Source of the DNA: Leptospira weilii
Lineage (GTDB): Bacteria > Spirochaetota > Leptospiria > Leptospirales > Leptospiraceae
Reading direction: 5' to 3'
DNA: 37,500 bases
Assembly: GCF_006874765.1 (NCBI RefSeq)
Contig: NZ_CP040840.1
Span: 2,040,001-2,077,500 of the forward strand
Positions 8,604 to 16,229 of the stretch are shown one piece after another (position 1 is the stretch's first letter; each line of letters starts with the position of its first letter). Both the position numbers and the translations under genes were made by a program. The notes under the pieces are model-generated. The model was not told where the DNA came from, made no database searches, and saw nothing but the letters and a program-made list of their open reading frames with translations.

Positions 8604-8961
8604 TTCTTAGCCATACCTCCACATGATTCGGTTCTATGTTGTCTAATGTAGGTTCAAACGAGTGGCCGACAGGTTTAACGCTGAACTTGAAGAACTTGTC
8701 TAATAGTTTGTCTTGGTTCAATCCTTCCGTTAATGAAATCGCTTCCTGTCTCCAACGCAGAGCTTTGCGGTTCCCCGGATGTTGGAGTTTGTAGTTTCTT
8801 CCATCCACGAATTGGATTGTTGCGACACGCGCATCGTCATCAATGTCTACAAGGATCGGTTCGGTCGGAATCCGTTCCAATTTAGAATCGGCTTTTTGAT
8901 GTTCCGTTTTTCCAGACGCTTGATCCCGGTTATTTCTCACTATGATATTTTCGTTGTTCAT
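8569..8961 (-). CDS. Tail assembly chaperone (gpG/Mu gp41-like)
   Basis: A 130-residue protein directly upstream of the tape measure. Its polar N-terminus is followed by a compact helical domain (HPGNRKALRWRQEAISLTEG...VEVWLRIANRFLKWELE). Tail chaperones bind the tape measure so the tube can polymerise around it, and they are normally made in a short form and a frameshifted long form. This ORF is the short form and ends at a TAA (8571-8569). A GGAG Shine-Dalgarno lies about 9 bases upstream of the ATG, and the start overlaps the tube gene stop by 4 bases. Confidence 0.85.
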   Translation of the reverse strand: MNNENIIVRNNRDQASGKTEHQKADSKLERIPTEPILVDIDDDARVATIQFVDGRNYKLQHPGNRKALRWRQEAISLTEGLNQDKLLDKFFKFSVKPVGHSFEPTLDNIEPNHVEVWLRIANRFLKWELE

Positions 8962-9368
8962 GCTGTTAAAACTCCTTTATAATCCGGAAGAAGAAAAACC
9001 CACGTCCGATCCTTGTATTCTTTACCGCGCTCGATCGTGGGCCTTTCCCAGACTCTACCCTGTGCGGAAAAGCCTAACATTCCACCGTCGCTTTTATCTT
9101 TCATCGTGAATACACACGGAAGCCGTCCTTCTCCCATTGCGAAAAAGGATTCGTTTTCAGGGGAATCTCCCATAAGAACGATTGTGAGTTTGGCTCTTCC
9201 GTCATATACTTCCGAGATATTCCAATCACCTTTGATGCCGACTTGCGACAGGATGTATTCTTTGGTGACGGGTTCGATTTTAAAGAAGCCGTCCGCTTGG
9301 CTCATTCCGGAAACTTCACGCCCGTTACAGTTTACGTTTAGTTTCTTTGGGTCCCAAATTCCATTCAT
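8958..9368 (-). CDS. Tail tube protein (DUF3277-like)
   Basis: A 136-residue protein directly downstream of the sheath, the standard tube position. It shows the pattern of the DUF3277 tube family: an early VNCNGREVSGMSQADGFFKIEP, then NISEVYDGRAKLTIVLMG..., a middle MLGFSAQGRVWERP and a C-terminal WVFLLPDYKGVL. An AAGGAGC Shine-Dalgarno sits about 8 bases upstream of the ATG. The virion needs many copies, which fits the strong ribosome binding site. Confidence 0.85.
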   Translation of the reverse strand: MNGIWDPKKLNVNCNGREVSGMSQADGFFKIEPVTKEYILSQVGIKGDWNISEVYDGRAKLTIVLMGDSPENESFFAMGEGRLPCVFTMKDKSDGGMLGFSAQGRVWERPTIERGKEYKDRTWVFLLPDYKGVLTA

Positions 9369-9381
9369 TCAATTGCTCCTT

Positions 9382-10761
9382 TTAGGTAAGTTCACCGTCG
9401 ATGTCGACTTCGTTGATTGCCCCTCTCAAACGACACGAAAAAACGACGTTAGGCAAAACACGATTGTTCCGATCGTTTGTCGGGATCTCATCGATCGTTT
9501 CCGGTAAGTTGATTTTGTATTGATAGTCTCCGAGATCGGAACGAGCTTTGTCCGCATCCGTTTCAACCGGCGCAATGATTCCCTGACGACCGGCTTGAAC
9601 GAACACTTCGCGCATACGTGCCTCAATCATTTGTATTCCTTGGATTGTATAGGGAACCACGTCGGAGTTCAGGAAAAGACTCGTGATGTTTTCTTTCAAT
9701 CGAGCCTTTAGCCAAACTCGATTTTCAACGACGTCCGCAAAAACGTTCCCCGTTGAAACTCCAGGGAACGGGATTTGTGCTTTGCCGAAGTCTACGATCA
9801 GGTTTCCCTTGTCGGAAAGGATTGAGGACGTTTGTGAGTCTGTATAACCAGAATTTTCTACTCCATCCAACGGTAAGTAAGCGTAGTTATACGATCCCAC
9901 TCTTCGAGGCGCGGTATTTCCAACCCAGGCCGCTTCCGGAAACGAGTCCGGATTTTTGTGAAGTGTGATATATTCCCAGATTGAATTTCTTCCGACGAGT
10001 GTGGTCAGATCGTCGGTGCAGGCAAAATACATTTTCTCGATCGAAGCGAGATAGTCGCCTAACGCACATATTTCACTCTTAATGTGTGTGGTTGCGATCG
10101 TCTTAAACCAAGCGTCTTTTCCGGTGTTCCTGAGTGCCGCAATTTCAGCCGCCGCGTTCGCCCATGCTGTGAGTAAATAGACCGCAACTGTTTTCGGTCT
10201 CGGAGTTTGCCGGAAAATCTTCGTCGCTTGGATGTATTCTTTATCCGTTGATAGGAATCCAAGTTCCAAAAGATCGTCTGCGGAAGTAATTTCCATGTAT
10301 CTCTCATAACCCAACGCGGTTTGAGTAAATGCAGAAACGACACCGCTTCCCGCGTTTGCAACTTCGATGACGTCCACAATTTTAGTCACGCCTGCGATAT
10401 TCGAAACCGCCTCCGCTGCGAGTTTGATTTGATGAGCGGCGGAAGTCGCGACTCCAGTTCCGTTTGTTGCTACGTTGACCGTAATCACATACGGATCGTT
10501 CTCGGCTCCGGTTCCGGAACGAACGACACTCAGAGCCGTATTATTTCCGGCGACGACGTATTTCACTTGAATGAACACAACGCCGGGCGTCGCGGATTTC
10601 CAGATAAGTCCGGCGGAACCGCTCAGGATTTGTAAGAAATAGATCGGCGCTTTGATCCCTAAGATCATTGGCAATCCGAATCCCATTTGAGAGACCGGAG
10701 TGTTTCGCAAGAAAATATTGATCTGGATCGGATCGATTTTCGAAATAGTTTGTGCGCTCAT
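9382..10761 (-). CDS. Contractile tail sheath protein (DUF3383-like) with inserted domain
   Basis: This 459-residue protein resembles the DUF3383 sheath family. It has an N-terminal IQINIFLRNTPVSQMGFGLP, a middle YMEITSADDLLELGFLSTD...ATKIFRQTPRPKTVAVY (the usual 'fiQ.P.p..v.v' region), and a C-terminal domain with VENRVWLKARLKENI and RLRGAINEVDIDGEL. Residues of about 67-146 form an extra Gly/Ala/Thr-rich domain (NDPYVITVNVATNG...GSGVVSAF) that is also present in the cement protein at 13620-14600. The start overlaps the preceding neck gene. Confidence 0.9.
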   Translation of the reverse strand: MSAQTISKIDPIQINIFLRNTPVSQMGFGLPMILGIKAPIYFLQILSGSAGLIWKSATPGVVFIQVKYVVAGNNTALSVVRSGTGAENDPYVITVNVATNGTGVATSAAHQIKLAAEAVSNIAGVTKIVDVIEVANAGSGVVSAFTQTALGYERYMEITSADDLLELGFLSTDKEYIQATKIFRQTPRPKTVAVYLLTAWANAAAEIAALRNTGKDAWFKTIATTHIKSEICALGDYLASIEKMYFACTDDLTTLVGRNSIWEYITLHKNPDSFPEAAWVGNTAPRRVGSYNYAYLPLDGVENSGYTDSQTSSILSDKGNLIVDFGKAQIPFPGVSTGNVFADVVENRVWLKARLKENITSLFLNSDVVPYTIQGIQMIEARMREVFVQAGRQGIIAPVETDADKARSDLGDYQYKINLPETIDEIPTNDRNNRVLPNVVFSCRLRGAINEVDIDGELT

Positions 10762-11282
10762 GCTTCCTCCTGGAATTCAACCGACGGCGCGGTCGCAGTT
10801 GTTTTTCCTTGTGTTTCGTTGAACTTTCTGGACTTGAATAGAACATCAAATCCTGCCTTGTATTCGTATTGTGTGGATTCTAAAACGGTGGTCCGGTCTT
10901 GAACATCACCGGAAACAAGTTGCGGAGTAATTCCGAACGTTTCACACTCAGCCAACCCATTGACGGAATCAAACCAGTCCATTGCTCGTTCGCAAAGATC
11001 GAAACAAGTTGCGATTGATGAGTTGTGTAAAAATGAAATGCTGATCGAAGCGTGTTGATTTTTCCGAAAGATCTGTTTGAAGTCTTCCGGGCCGGTTGCT
11101 TCTATCCACGAAGATGCGGACTTTGTCGGATCTTGGTTCAGCACGAGAATCTTATAGGAACCGAATGGATAATCTGGTTTCTCTATGTCTTGATCCGAAA
11201 GCTCGATTTTTAAAGTTGGATAATCCGTTCTCAAAAACTCTTCGAGTTTATCTATCACGGACCTAATATCTTCAAATCTCAT
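10758..11282 (-). CDS. Neck/tail terminator protein (gp12-like, LIC_12616-type)
   Basis: A 174-residue protein that immediately precedes the sheath, where the tail terminator or neck protein is found. Its pattern (N-terminal helix, strand YKILVLNQDP, then SISISFLHNSSIATCFDLCERAMDWF and a final strand YEYKAGFDVLFKSR) fits the neck terminator family that I recall under the Leptospira locus name LIC_12616. That link is from memory and needs a search. Overlaps of 4 bases on both sides show tight coupling. Confidence 0.65.
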   Translation of the reverse strand: MRFEDIRSVIDKLEEFLRTDYPTLKIELSDQDIEKPDYPFGSYKILVLNQDPTKSASSWIEATGPEDFKQIFRKNQHASISISFLHNSSIATCFDLCERAMDWFDSVNGLAECETFGITPQLVSGDVQDRTTVLESTQYEYKAGFDVLFKSRKFNETQGKTTATAPSVEFQEEA

Positions 11283-11635
11283 GAATTGCGAATCTCCTTT
11301 TTGCAGATATAACGGATAAAGCCAGCTTCAAACATTAGATCTTTCTTATCCTTCACGATATACTTCACGCCCTCGAATTCGAACTTGTCTTCGTAATCTA
11401 TAGAGAGAGCATTTCCAATTTGATAAAAGTTTCTATCCTCGATCGTATACATTCCTTCCGGAAGAACATAGAGTTGTTTCGAACTTACGGTTGTTACAGG
11501 CATATCCATATCAATCGGAGCGGCATAGTTCGTTTGCCACTCTCCTTTTCCGTTTTTGCTCTTTCCGAGTTTTTTAATATACTTCACTGGTCGGATAAAT
11601 GGCCTCAATGAATCGGCAACACCTGTCAGACTCAT
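11279..11635 (-). CDS. Hypothetical head-tail region protein
   Basis: A 118-residue basic protein with a mixed beta pattern (VTTVSSKQLYVLPEGMYTIED, FEGVKYIVKDKKDLMFEAGF). It lies between a gp10-like neck protein and the tail terminator with 4-base overlaps, so it is very likely a head-tail joining component. I do not recognise the family. Confidence 0.65.
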   Translation of the reverse strand: MSLTGVADSLRPFIRPVKYIKKLGKSKNGKGEWQTNYAAPIDMDMPVTTVSSKQLYVLPEGMYTIEDRNFYQIGNALSIDYEDKFEFEGVKYIVKDKKDLMFEAGFIRYICKKEIRNS

Positions 11636-12267
11636 GCGGCCACCTCCCCGTTGATTGCATAATTGATCGCATTAAAAAATCTTAAATTATCTCGCAATGG
11701 ATTTGCGTTGCCTTTCAGGCTGGACGTTAGTCCCGAGAGAGACTTAAAAGGAGGATCGTTATTTACAATCCGATTTTTGATTTCGGAAACGGCTCTGAGT
11801 CCAACTCGATGCAGGACTTGTTCCGCTTCGAGCACTCCATTCAAAAAATTGGATATTCCCGTTTCGAATTCTTCCATAACGGCATTTTGGAAGGACTGTA
11901 AATCAAAAGTTCCGCGAAGCCAGGAACGCTCCGGAATGACCACCTTTTTGGTGAGAATGAAAAGAGGTTCGAGTTTTCCACCTTCGACCTTTGCTAAAAA
12001 TGCGGATTTGCCCTTTCGAGGTGGAATGAATTTGAGTCCAGGAATACTACGAGGACTTTTTCCTTTCAATTCAGGATGAAGTGGAATCGTAAGCCATTTA
12101 GAATTCTTAGGTCTGATCACAGCACCGAACTCTTGCGCTCCCGCAATCACAAGCAAATCGCTATCGACAGATCCGACGAGTCCCACGGTTATCGTTGCAG
12201 ACTCGATATATTCCAAACCTTTGATGAGTTCATCCAGGTTCGTATTGTCTTCGATGACGGCAGGCAT
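11632..12267 (-). CDS. Tail completion/virion morphogenesis protein (HK97 gp10/Mu gpG-like)
   Basis: A 211-residue protein with the family landmarks ATITVGLVG, then QEFGAVIRP, then IPERSWLRGTFD, followed by a helical region that sets the C-terminal body. This EFG...I..R.flr pattern marks tail completion or neck proteins that bridge portal-connector and tail. It lies between the connector at 12267 and the neck genes, in the expected order. Confidence 0.75.
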   Translation of the reverse strand: MPAVIEDNTNLDELIKGLEYIESATITVGLVGSVDSDLLVIAGAQEFGAVIRPKNSKWLTIPLHPELKGKSPRSIPGLKFIPPRKGKSAFLAKVEGGKLEPLFILTKKVVIPERSWLRGTFDLQSFQNAVMEEFETGISNFLNGVLEAEQVLHRVGLRAVSEIKNRIVNNDPPFKSLSGLTSSLKGNANPLRDNLRFFNAINYAINGEVAA

Positions 12268-12608
12268 TATCCCAGTCTTCCTTTTAAGCCGAGAATTTCG
12301 GTTCGTTTCTTGTTATACATGTCCAACCACGATACTTGCATAGAAGGGAATATGTTCGTATCATAGTTACGAGATACTCCATCTACGGATTCTGCCATGA
12401 CTTCATTTTTCATCTGACCATTATTGAAGAGCAAGACAGCCGCATAAGAACGGTGCAATACATTGAACCTCGGATGTGATTCCTGAAGTCCCGTGTTGTC
12501 GACCACACTGTCAGCGGCCTCGTCGAGATACAAACGGAGAGTTCCGTCTGAAACCTCAGCGATCGGATCGCCAACGTAGTCCTTAAGTTCGGCTATGCTT
12601 GCTCTCAT
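12267..12608 (-). CDS. Head-tail connector (gp6-like adaptor)
   Basis: A 113-residue mostly helical protein directly after the major capsid gene. Its short helices (IAELKDYVGDPIAEVSDGTLRLYLDEAADSVV, broken here by loops) and the NVLHRSYAAVLLFNNG segment are typical of head-tail adaptors that bind under the portal. The exact family (gp6, DUF4054 or similar) is not settled. The Shine-Dalgarno is weak (AAGGATC). Confidence 0.6.
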   Translation of the reverse strand: MRASIAELKDYVGDPIAEVSDGTLRLYLDEAADSVVDNTGLQESHPRFNVLHRSYAAVLLFNNGQMKNEVMAESVDGVSRNYDTNIFPSMQVSWLDMYNKKRTEILGLKGRLG

Positions 12609-12621
12609 TTGTGTCAGATCC

Positions 12622-13608
12622 TTATACGGTTTTAACCGTATGAGTTCCGTAACGCATCACGATCCCTTTGGATTGGTAAACGTGAATTCCACCGACCTTT
12701 TCAAAAGCCCTTACTCTCATTTGCCCGTCGAAAGCATTAAACGTTTCTTCTACAACTTCCAAGTCCCTTGCGATGATGATCTCGGCAACGTCGGAAGCAT
12801 CGTCGAAAACGCAAAATCCACCGACGGAATCGTTTCCGATTTTTTTGTTCAGGATGTTGTAAGACAAATCCTTCGTTCGAATAAATCCGCGAGGGAAAAA
12901 GAGTTCTTTATTCTGCAGAAGCCACTGAAGTGTTGTCACGTTCGAGCTACTGGAAACAGGCATGAGCAGACGAAGGTAGTCTTCGTCATCGATCAGGATT
13001 CCTGCTGCCGAGAATTTACCGCTCCCTTCCAACTCCGCCTTAGCATCAACGATGTCCGCAAGGATCTGTTCGGGTGTCTTATATTTCCAGAGTCGTTTCG
13101 AAATTCCAGTTTTACCATTTCCTACTTCAGAAATCTGACCTTCGTTGATCCCAGGCCAATTAAACAGGCCGTTTTTGATTTTCTTACCAGACAGACTCCA
13201 TCCGTGAAAAATAACCCGATTTTCCTTCTCGGCAATATAACGTCTGGTTCCGTTCAGTCTCTTTTCGGACACTGGATATTCGCTACCTTTGCCAGATTGC
13301 CTGCGCGCTTCCGCCGCATCCAAATCGTCCTGCGTGATCCGAAAACCCGACTCGATAACCAACAAATTGTCAGTTTCTTTTGTGGCTTTTTCGCCAACTA
13401 AGGGCAAACCGTCCGCATCCGAACCGGATTCTCTGATCCTTGCGGAACCTGTATCCTCTACGCTTTCAGCCGAATAGGAATGTGAGTAGGTCGGCGTATC
13501 CGAATTCACATCAAAAATATTTCTTGCTACAAGTTCGTTTTTTCTCGGAGTTAATAGCTCTTTCTTAATGTGTTCCGAGTCTTCTTTTCTAAAAATTGTC
13601 TCAGCCAT
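12622..13608 (-). CDS. Major capsid protein (HK97 fold, DUF2184-like)
   Basis: A 328-residue protein. The N-terminal arm is followed by a beta segment (DTPTYSHSYSAESVEDTGSA), the region FRITQDDLDAAEARRQSG, the loop LFNWPGINEG (matching the 'GlLNhPnv' loop of the DUF2184 and encapsulin-like shell families), and a C-terminal FDGQMRVRAFEKVGGIHVYQ. This is the pattern of HK97-fold capsids. It carries the strongest ribosome binding site of the head genes (AAGGAGG, 6 bases from the ATG), as a shell protein needs. It follows the protease/scaffold and cement genes. Confidence 0.85.
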   Translation of the reverse strand: MAETIFRKEDSEHIKKELLTPRKNELVARNIFDVNSDTPTYSHSYSAESVEDTGSARIRESGSDADGLPLVGEKATKETDNLLVIESGFRITQDDLDAAEARRQSGKGSEYPVSEKRLNGTRRYIAEKENRVIFHGWSLSGKKIKNGLFNWPGINEGQISEVGNGKTGISKRLWKYKTPEQILADIVDAKAELEGSGKFSAAGILIDDEDYLRLLMPVSSSSNVTTLQWLLQNKELFFPRGFIRTKDLSYNILNKKIGNDSVGGFCVFDDASDVAEIIIARDLEVVEETFNAFDGQMRVRAFEKVGGIHVYQSKGIVMRYGTHTVKTV

Positions 13609-13619
13609 CGATAACCTCC

Positions 13620-14600
13620 TTAATTATCCAATGTGATCGTGTAAAAACCGGACGCCAGATTGAGTTCTGCGATTCCAATCTCTTGCTTAGAGGCAAACTT
13701 AACCCCAGTGATAACGGCGGTTTTACCAGGAATCGCAGTCGTTCTAAAGGAACCGGCGAGGATATCACCTTCGCTCACGACACGAACTCGAACCGGATCA
13801 AATTCCGTTGTTACCTCTTCACAAGGAACCCAGACATATCCTTTCTCAACGAATGTGCAGAGTTGGCCATCTTCGTAGGAAAGTTTTTTCAGATCCCCCG
13901 CCGCAGTGGAATAGGATGTTACGCCATCAAATCGCAAATCAGAAACAATCTTTGTCAGTGAGGTCATTGCAATAGCCGACATTACACCAGAGCCGTCACC
14001 CAGTAGTTCAACAGAGATAATTCCGTTGATTGTAGTATCTGCTTCCAGTGCCGACTTGATTTGTGAAGCTATCGATGCAATCGCAGCCGAACCGTTCGTT
14101 GCCGCATTGATTGTAATTCGGTAGGGATTATCTTGTGTCCCTTGACCCGTAACAGCCATACTTAATGTAGCGTTATTGGTCCCTGGATTTACGATCGCAA
14201 TAGCAGCCCAAATGTTCGGCGAACGAGTCGTTACCCTGATTCCCGAATTTCCTACGCCAATGTCTTTGCTGTCTTGAATTGGGTCTGCACTCATAACCGA
14301 AACCCCTTCGCCACCGGCAACGAGCATAATAGCGGAACCAAAGGGCAACCTACCAACAGACACAACACTACCGCGCTTACGTTCGTCGTTTGAATCTCTG
14401 GATGCAGTTCCGTAAAGTCCGGGCTTTTCGTTATACAATCCCGCGTCGGGAACGGATGCGCCCATAAGAGAGAGTAACGCAGTCCCGCCAAACGGGAAAT
14501 ACACCTTTACGAATTCAACAGGCCCCACATCAAAAAGCGTGACTCCGTAGACTGTAGCGAAAAGTAGAAATAAAAAACGTAACAAAGTATTGAATTTCAT
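13620..14600 (-). CDS. Head cement/decoration-like protein with N-terminal hydrophobic leader
   Basis: A 326-residue protein between the protease/scaffold and the capsid, the decoration protein slot. The C-terminal part (VRVVSEGDILAGSF, GKTAVITGVKF, IGIAELNL) resembles the phage structural cement (Gp24-like) family. Residues 133-212 form an extra domain shared with the sheath. Oddly, residues 1-26 (MKFNTLLRFLFLLFATVYG...) look like a Sec signal peptide. A GAGGAG sits about 10 bases before this ATG, while the next in-frame ATG (MGASVPDAG, residue 46) has no ribosome site, so the leader seems real. Confidence 0.75.
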   Translation of the reverse strand: MKFNTLLRFLFLLFATVYGVTLFDVGPVEFVKVYFPFGGTALLSLMGASVPDAGLYNEKPGLYGTASRDSNDERKRGSVVSVGRLPFGSAIMLVAGGEGVSVMSADPIQDSKDIGVGNSGIRVTTRSPNIWAAIAIVNPGTNNATLSMAVTGQGTQDNPYRITINAATNGSAAIASIASQIKSALEADTTINGIISVELLGDGSGVMSAIAMTSLTKIVSDLRFDGVTSYSTAAGDLKKLSYEDGQLCTFVEKGYVWVPCEEVTTEFDPVRVRVVSEGDILAGSFRTTAIPGKTAVITGVKFASKQEIGIAELNLASGFYTITLDN

Positions 14601-14602
14601 TT

Positions 14603-15826
14603 TTACTGATCTCCTCTTTTGTTCATCTTCAGCCGTGCATCCTGAATCGTTTTCAGATCATCAGAGTCCTGCTTAGGTGTTCCGTTTTGCTTTTCTCCTT
14701 GGCCGTTTCCACCGCCTCGAACCAAGGCCTTTTCCCGTGCGAGCTCGACCGCAGACTCATACCGTAGATTTAACGCTGGGTCCTCCATCGAATCCAAACG
14801 AACTCCTTCCGCAGGAGGGAAAGCCTCGTTGATTACGAGAATTTTCAACTCTCTTTCGGAAAGACCGTCGGTCTTTGCATCCGCCTTGATCGACTTCACG
14901 GTTTCGACTAACTTGATCCGATCGCGAGCGATCGCGTCCTGAGTTGCGGGGGCGACGGCGGCGGCGAGAAGCTTTTTCATTTCCGCAAGGGCTTCCGTTA
15001 ACGTAGCGACTTGCGTAGTTAGGGATTTGATAAGATCGTCTTTTGTCTTATCTGTTTCTTGGGACGGCGCTTGAGTTTTCTTATCGTCCGGTGTTGTGGT
15101 TGTTTGTTTTGGGTCTTGATTCGGATCTTCGCTTGCATCCAAGCGAACTCCGAGCCGCTTTAAAAAGCCCTTTACTTCTTGAGCAATTTTAGAGCCTTTT
15201 ACTTCTTCATCTTTCATAATTTCTCCTTGGGAAGAATCCGTTTTGATAACGGCGATATTTACATTATCCGGAATGTCAGCGTGATCCAGGTAGGCGCGAA
15301 CGGATTCACCGCCTCGACCTTTCCCAGTATGAGCAGAGTGATTGAATCGAATCTCTCTCTGAACAACATCGTATCCTTGACCTTCAAAAACGCCCGGTGT
15401 CCAATCCAGACGGGAGCGAAACCCAGGGGATACCTGAAGCTTCTCACCTCGTTTCAAAGAGTCTTTTAATTCTGCGTCCCAAATCGTTTCCTTAACCCAA
15501 ATTGCACCATCCTTCACCTCAACGGAATCACCGAGGGAACCTTTCGCATACTTCGAATAGTTCTTGTCTGTGATTAGCCCATCGTTATCCGAAATAGGAG
15601 GATGACCGTCGCAAATGGGTCGCCCCGGTATAGACGCGAGAGTTTCCGGAGAGAATAACTCTTCCGGTAGTTTTGCTTCTCGAACAATTCTTCCATCAGG
15701 GTAAACGTATTGGAATACACCGGCACGAGCGAGGACAAGAGGGCACCGCAGAACGGTTTCATCCTCTGTCAGTCCTTCCAGCTCGATGGTTGCAGAATCG
15801 TAACGAATTCCTTTTTCCGGTTTCAC
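14603..15826 (-). CDS. Prohead protease-scaffold fusion (DUF2213)
   Basis: A 407-residue protein. Residues 1-185 have the DUF2213 protease pattern: PLVLARAGVFQYVYPDGR, then GRPICDGHPP, then QVSPGF with a candidate Ser, then FNHSAHTGKGRGG with a candidate His. The C-terminal half is a Gln/Thr/Lys linker and a long amphipathic coiled coil (KSLTTQVATLTEALAEMKKL), that is, an internal scaffold. It would shape the prohead and then digest itself. The start is a GTG at 15826. An in-frame TGA lies just upstream, so no longer form is possible, and the only purine run (AGGTGAG) is about 16 bases away, which is unusually far. Confidence 0.85.
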   Translation of the reverse strand: MKPEKGIRYDSATIELEGLTEDETVLRCPLVLARAGVFQYVYPDGRIVREAKLPEELFSPETLASIPGRPICDGHPPISDNDGLITDKNYSKYAKGSLGDSVEVKDGAIWVKETIWDAELKDSLKRGEKLQVSPGFRSRLDWTPGVFEGQGYDVVQREIRFNHSAHTGKGRGGESVRAYLDHADIPDNVNIAVIKTDSSQGEIMKDEEVKGSKIAQEVKGFLKRLGVRLDASEDPNQDPKQTTTTPDDKKTQAPSQETDKTKDDLIKSLTTQVATLTEALAEMKKLLAAAVAPATQDAIARDRIKLVETVKSIKADAKTDGLSERELKILVINEAFPPAEGVRLDSMEDPALNLRYESAVELAREKALVRGGGNGQGEKQNGTPKQDSDDLKTIQDARLKMNKRGDQ

Positions 15827-16016
15827 GAGATAGGATCATAACTCACCTACCGTTTTGAAACAAGGCCGCCAAGTCACTGCAGAGGCCGCAATTTCCGCCC
15901 GTTCTATGGAGAGTTAAAAGGTTTTTTAGAAAGAGAAAGATAGGAAAATCGGAAACCGTTTTGTTTCCGACTGTTTCGTAATTTTTCGAGGAATAAATTA
16001 CAAGATCAATTGAATC
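15827..16016. other. Intergenic leader with GC-rich direct repeats
   Basis: This 190-base gap in an otherwise tightly packed head operon holds no convincing ORF. It contains a terminator-like hairpin (15949-15970) and a GC-rich island with two GGCCGC copies at 15864-15869 and 15884-15889, about 20 bases apart. The minus-strand leader for the protease gene would start here. No clear promoter was found. Confidence 0.45.
15949..15970 (-). terminator. Terminator-like hairpin inside the head operon
   Basis: A perfect 8-bp inverted repeat (TCGGAAAC / GTTTCCGA) with a 6-base loop. Read on the minus strand it follows the stop of the 70-residue gene by about 46 bases and is followed by TTTTCC and a T/C-rich run. 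It could trim or attenuate transcription between the MuF-like gene and the protease gene. The U-tract is short, so it may act as an attenuator. Confidence 0.5.
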
Positions 16017-16229
16017 TTATTTCCTGAGTTCCAAATCAGATTTCATTTGAGCGATCATTGAAAGATTGAAATCAAAAATCTCTTGTGCTTCCTCTTCGGA
16101 GACATTTTTGATTTTCATAACTGCGGCGACGACCGAATTTCTGGGAGCGTCCGCGTCTCCCAACATTCCATAGAGTTCGGCGGCCTGTTCGTTCGTAATA
16201 GTTTTTAGAATATCGGAAACTCGTTTCAT
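16017..16229 (-). CDS. Hypothetical small head-region protein
   Basis: A 70-residue acidic, helical protein (MKRVSDILKTITNEQAAELY...). Its ATG overlaps the stop of the MuF-like gene (ATGA), so the two are translationally coupled. No motif is recognised. Because it is coupled to a protein with a peptidase-like domain, it could be an immunity or assembly partner of that protein. This is a positional guess only. Confidence 0.6.
   Translation of the reverse strand: MKRVSDILKTITNEQAAELYGMLGDADAPRNSVVAAVMKIKNVSEEEAQEIFDFNLSMIAQMKSDLELRK

Noticed and set aside
9013..9507. A 164-codon plus-strand frame opposite the tube and sheath genes
   Set aside because: Spans two real genes on the other strand and their junction; no family pattern or ribosome site.
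11663..12079. A 138-codon plus-strand frame opposite the tail completion gene
   Set aside because: Antisense shadow; Arg/Ser/Phe-rich composition typical of reverse-frame translation.
12595..13401. A 268-codon open frame on the plus strand opposite the major capsid gene
   Set aside because: It lies fully antisense to a well-supported capsid gene, has no ribosome site or recognisable domain, and its length follows from the codon bias of the opposite strand.
15763..15839. A 25-codon ORF from ATG 15839 overlapping the protease start
   Set aside because: Could be a leader peptide, but there is no conserved feature to support it, and the AGGTGAG site is too close to its start.
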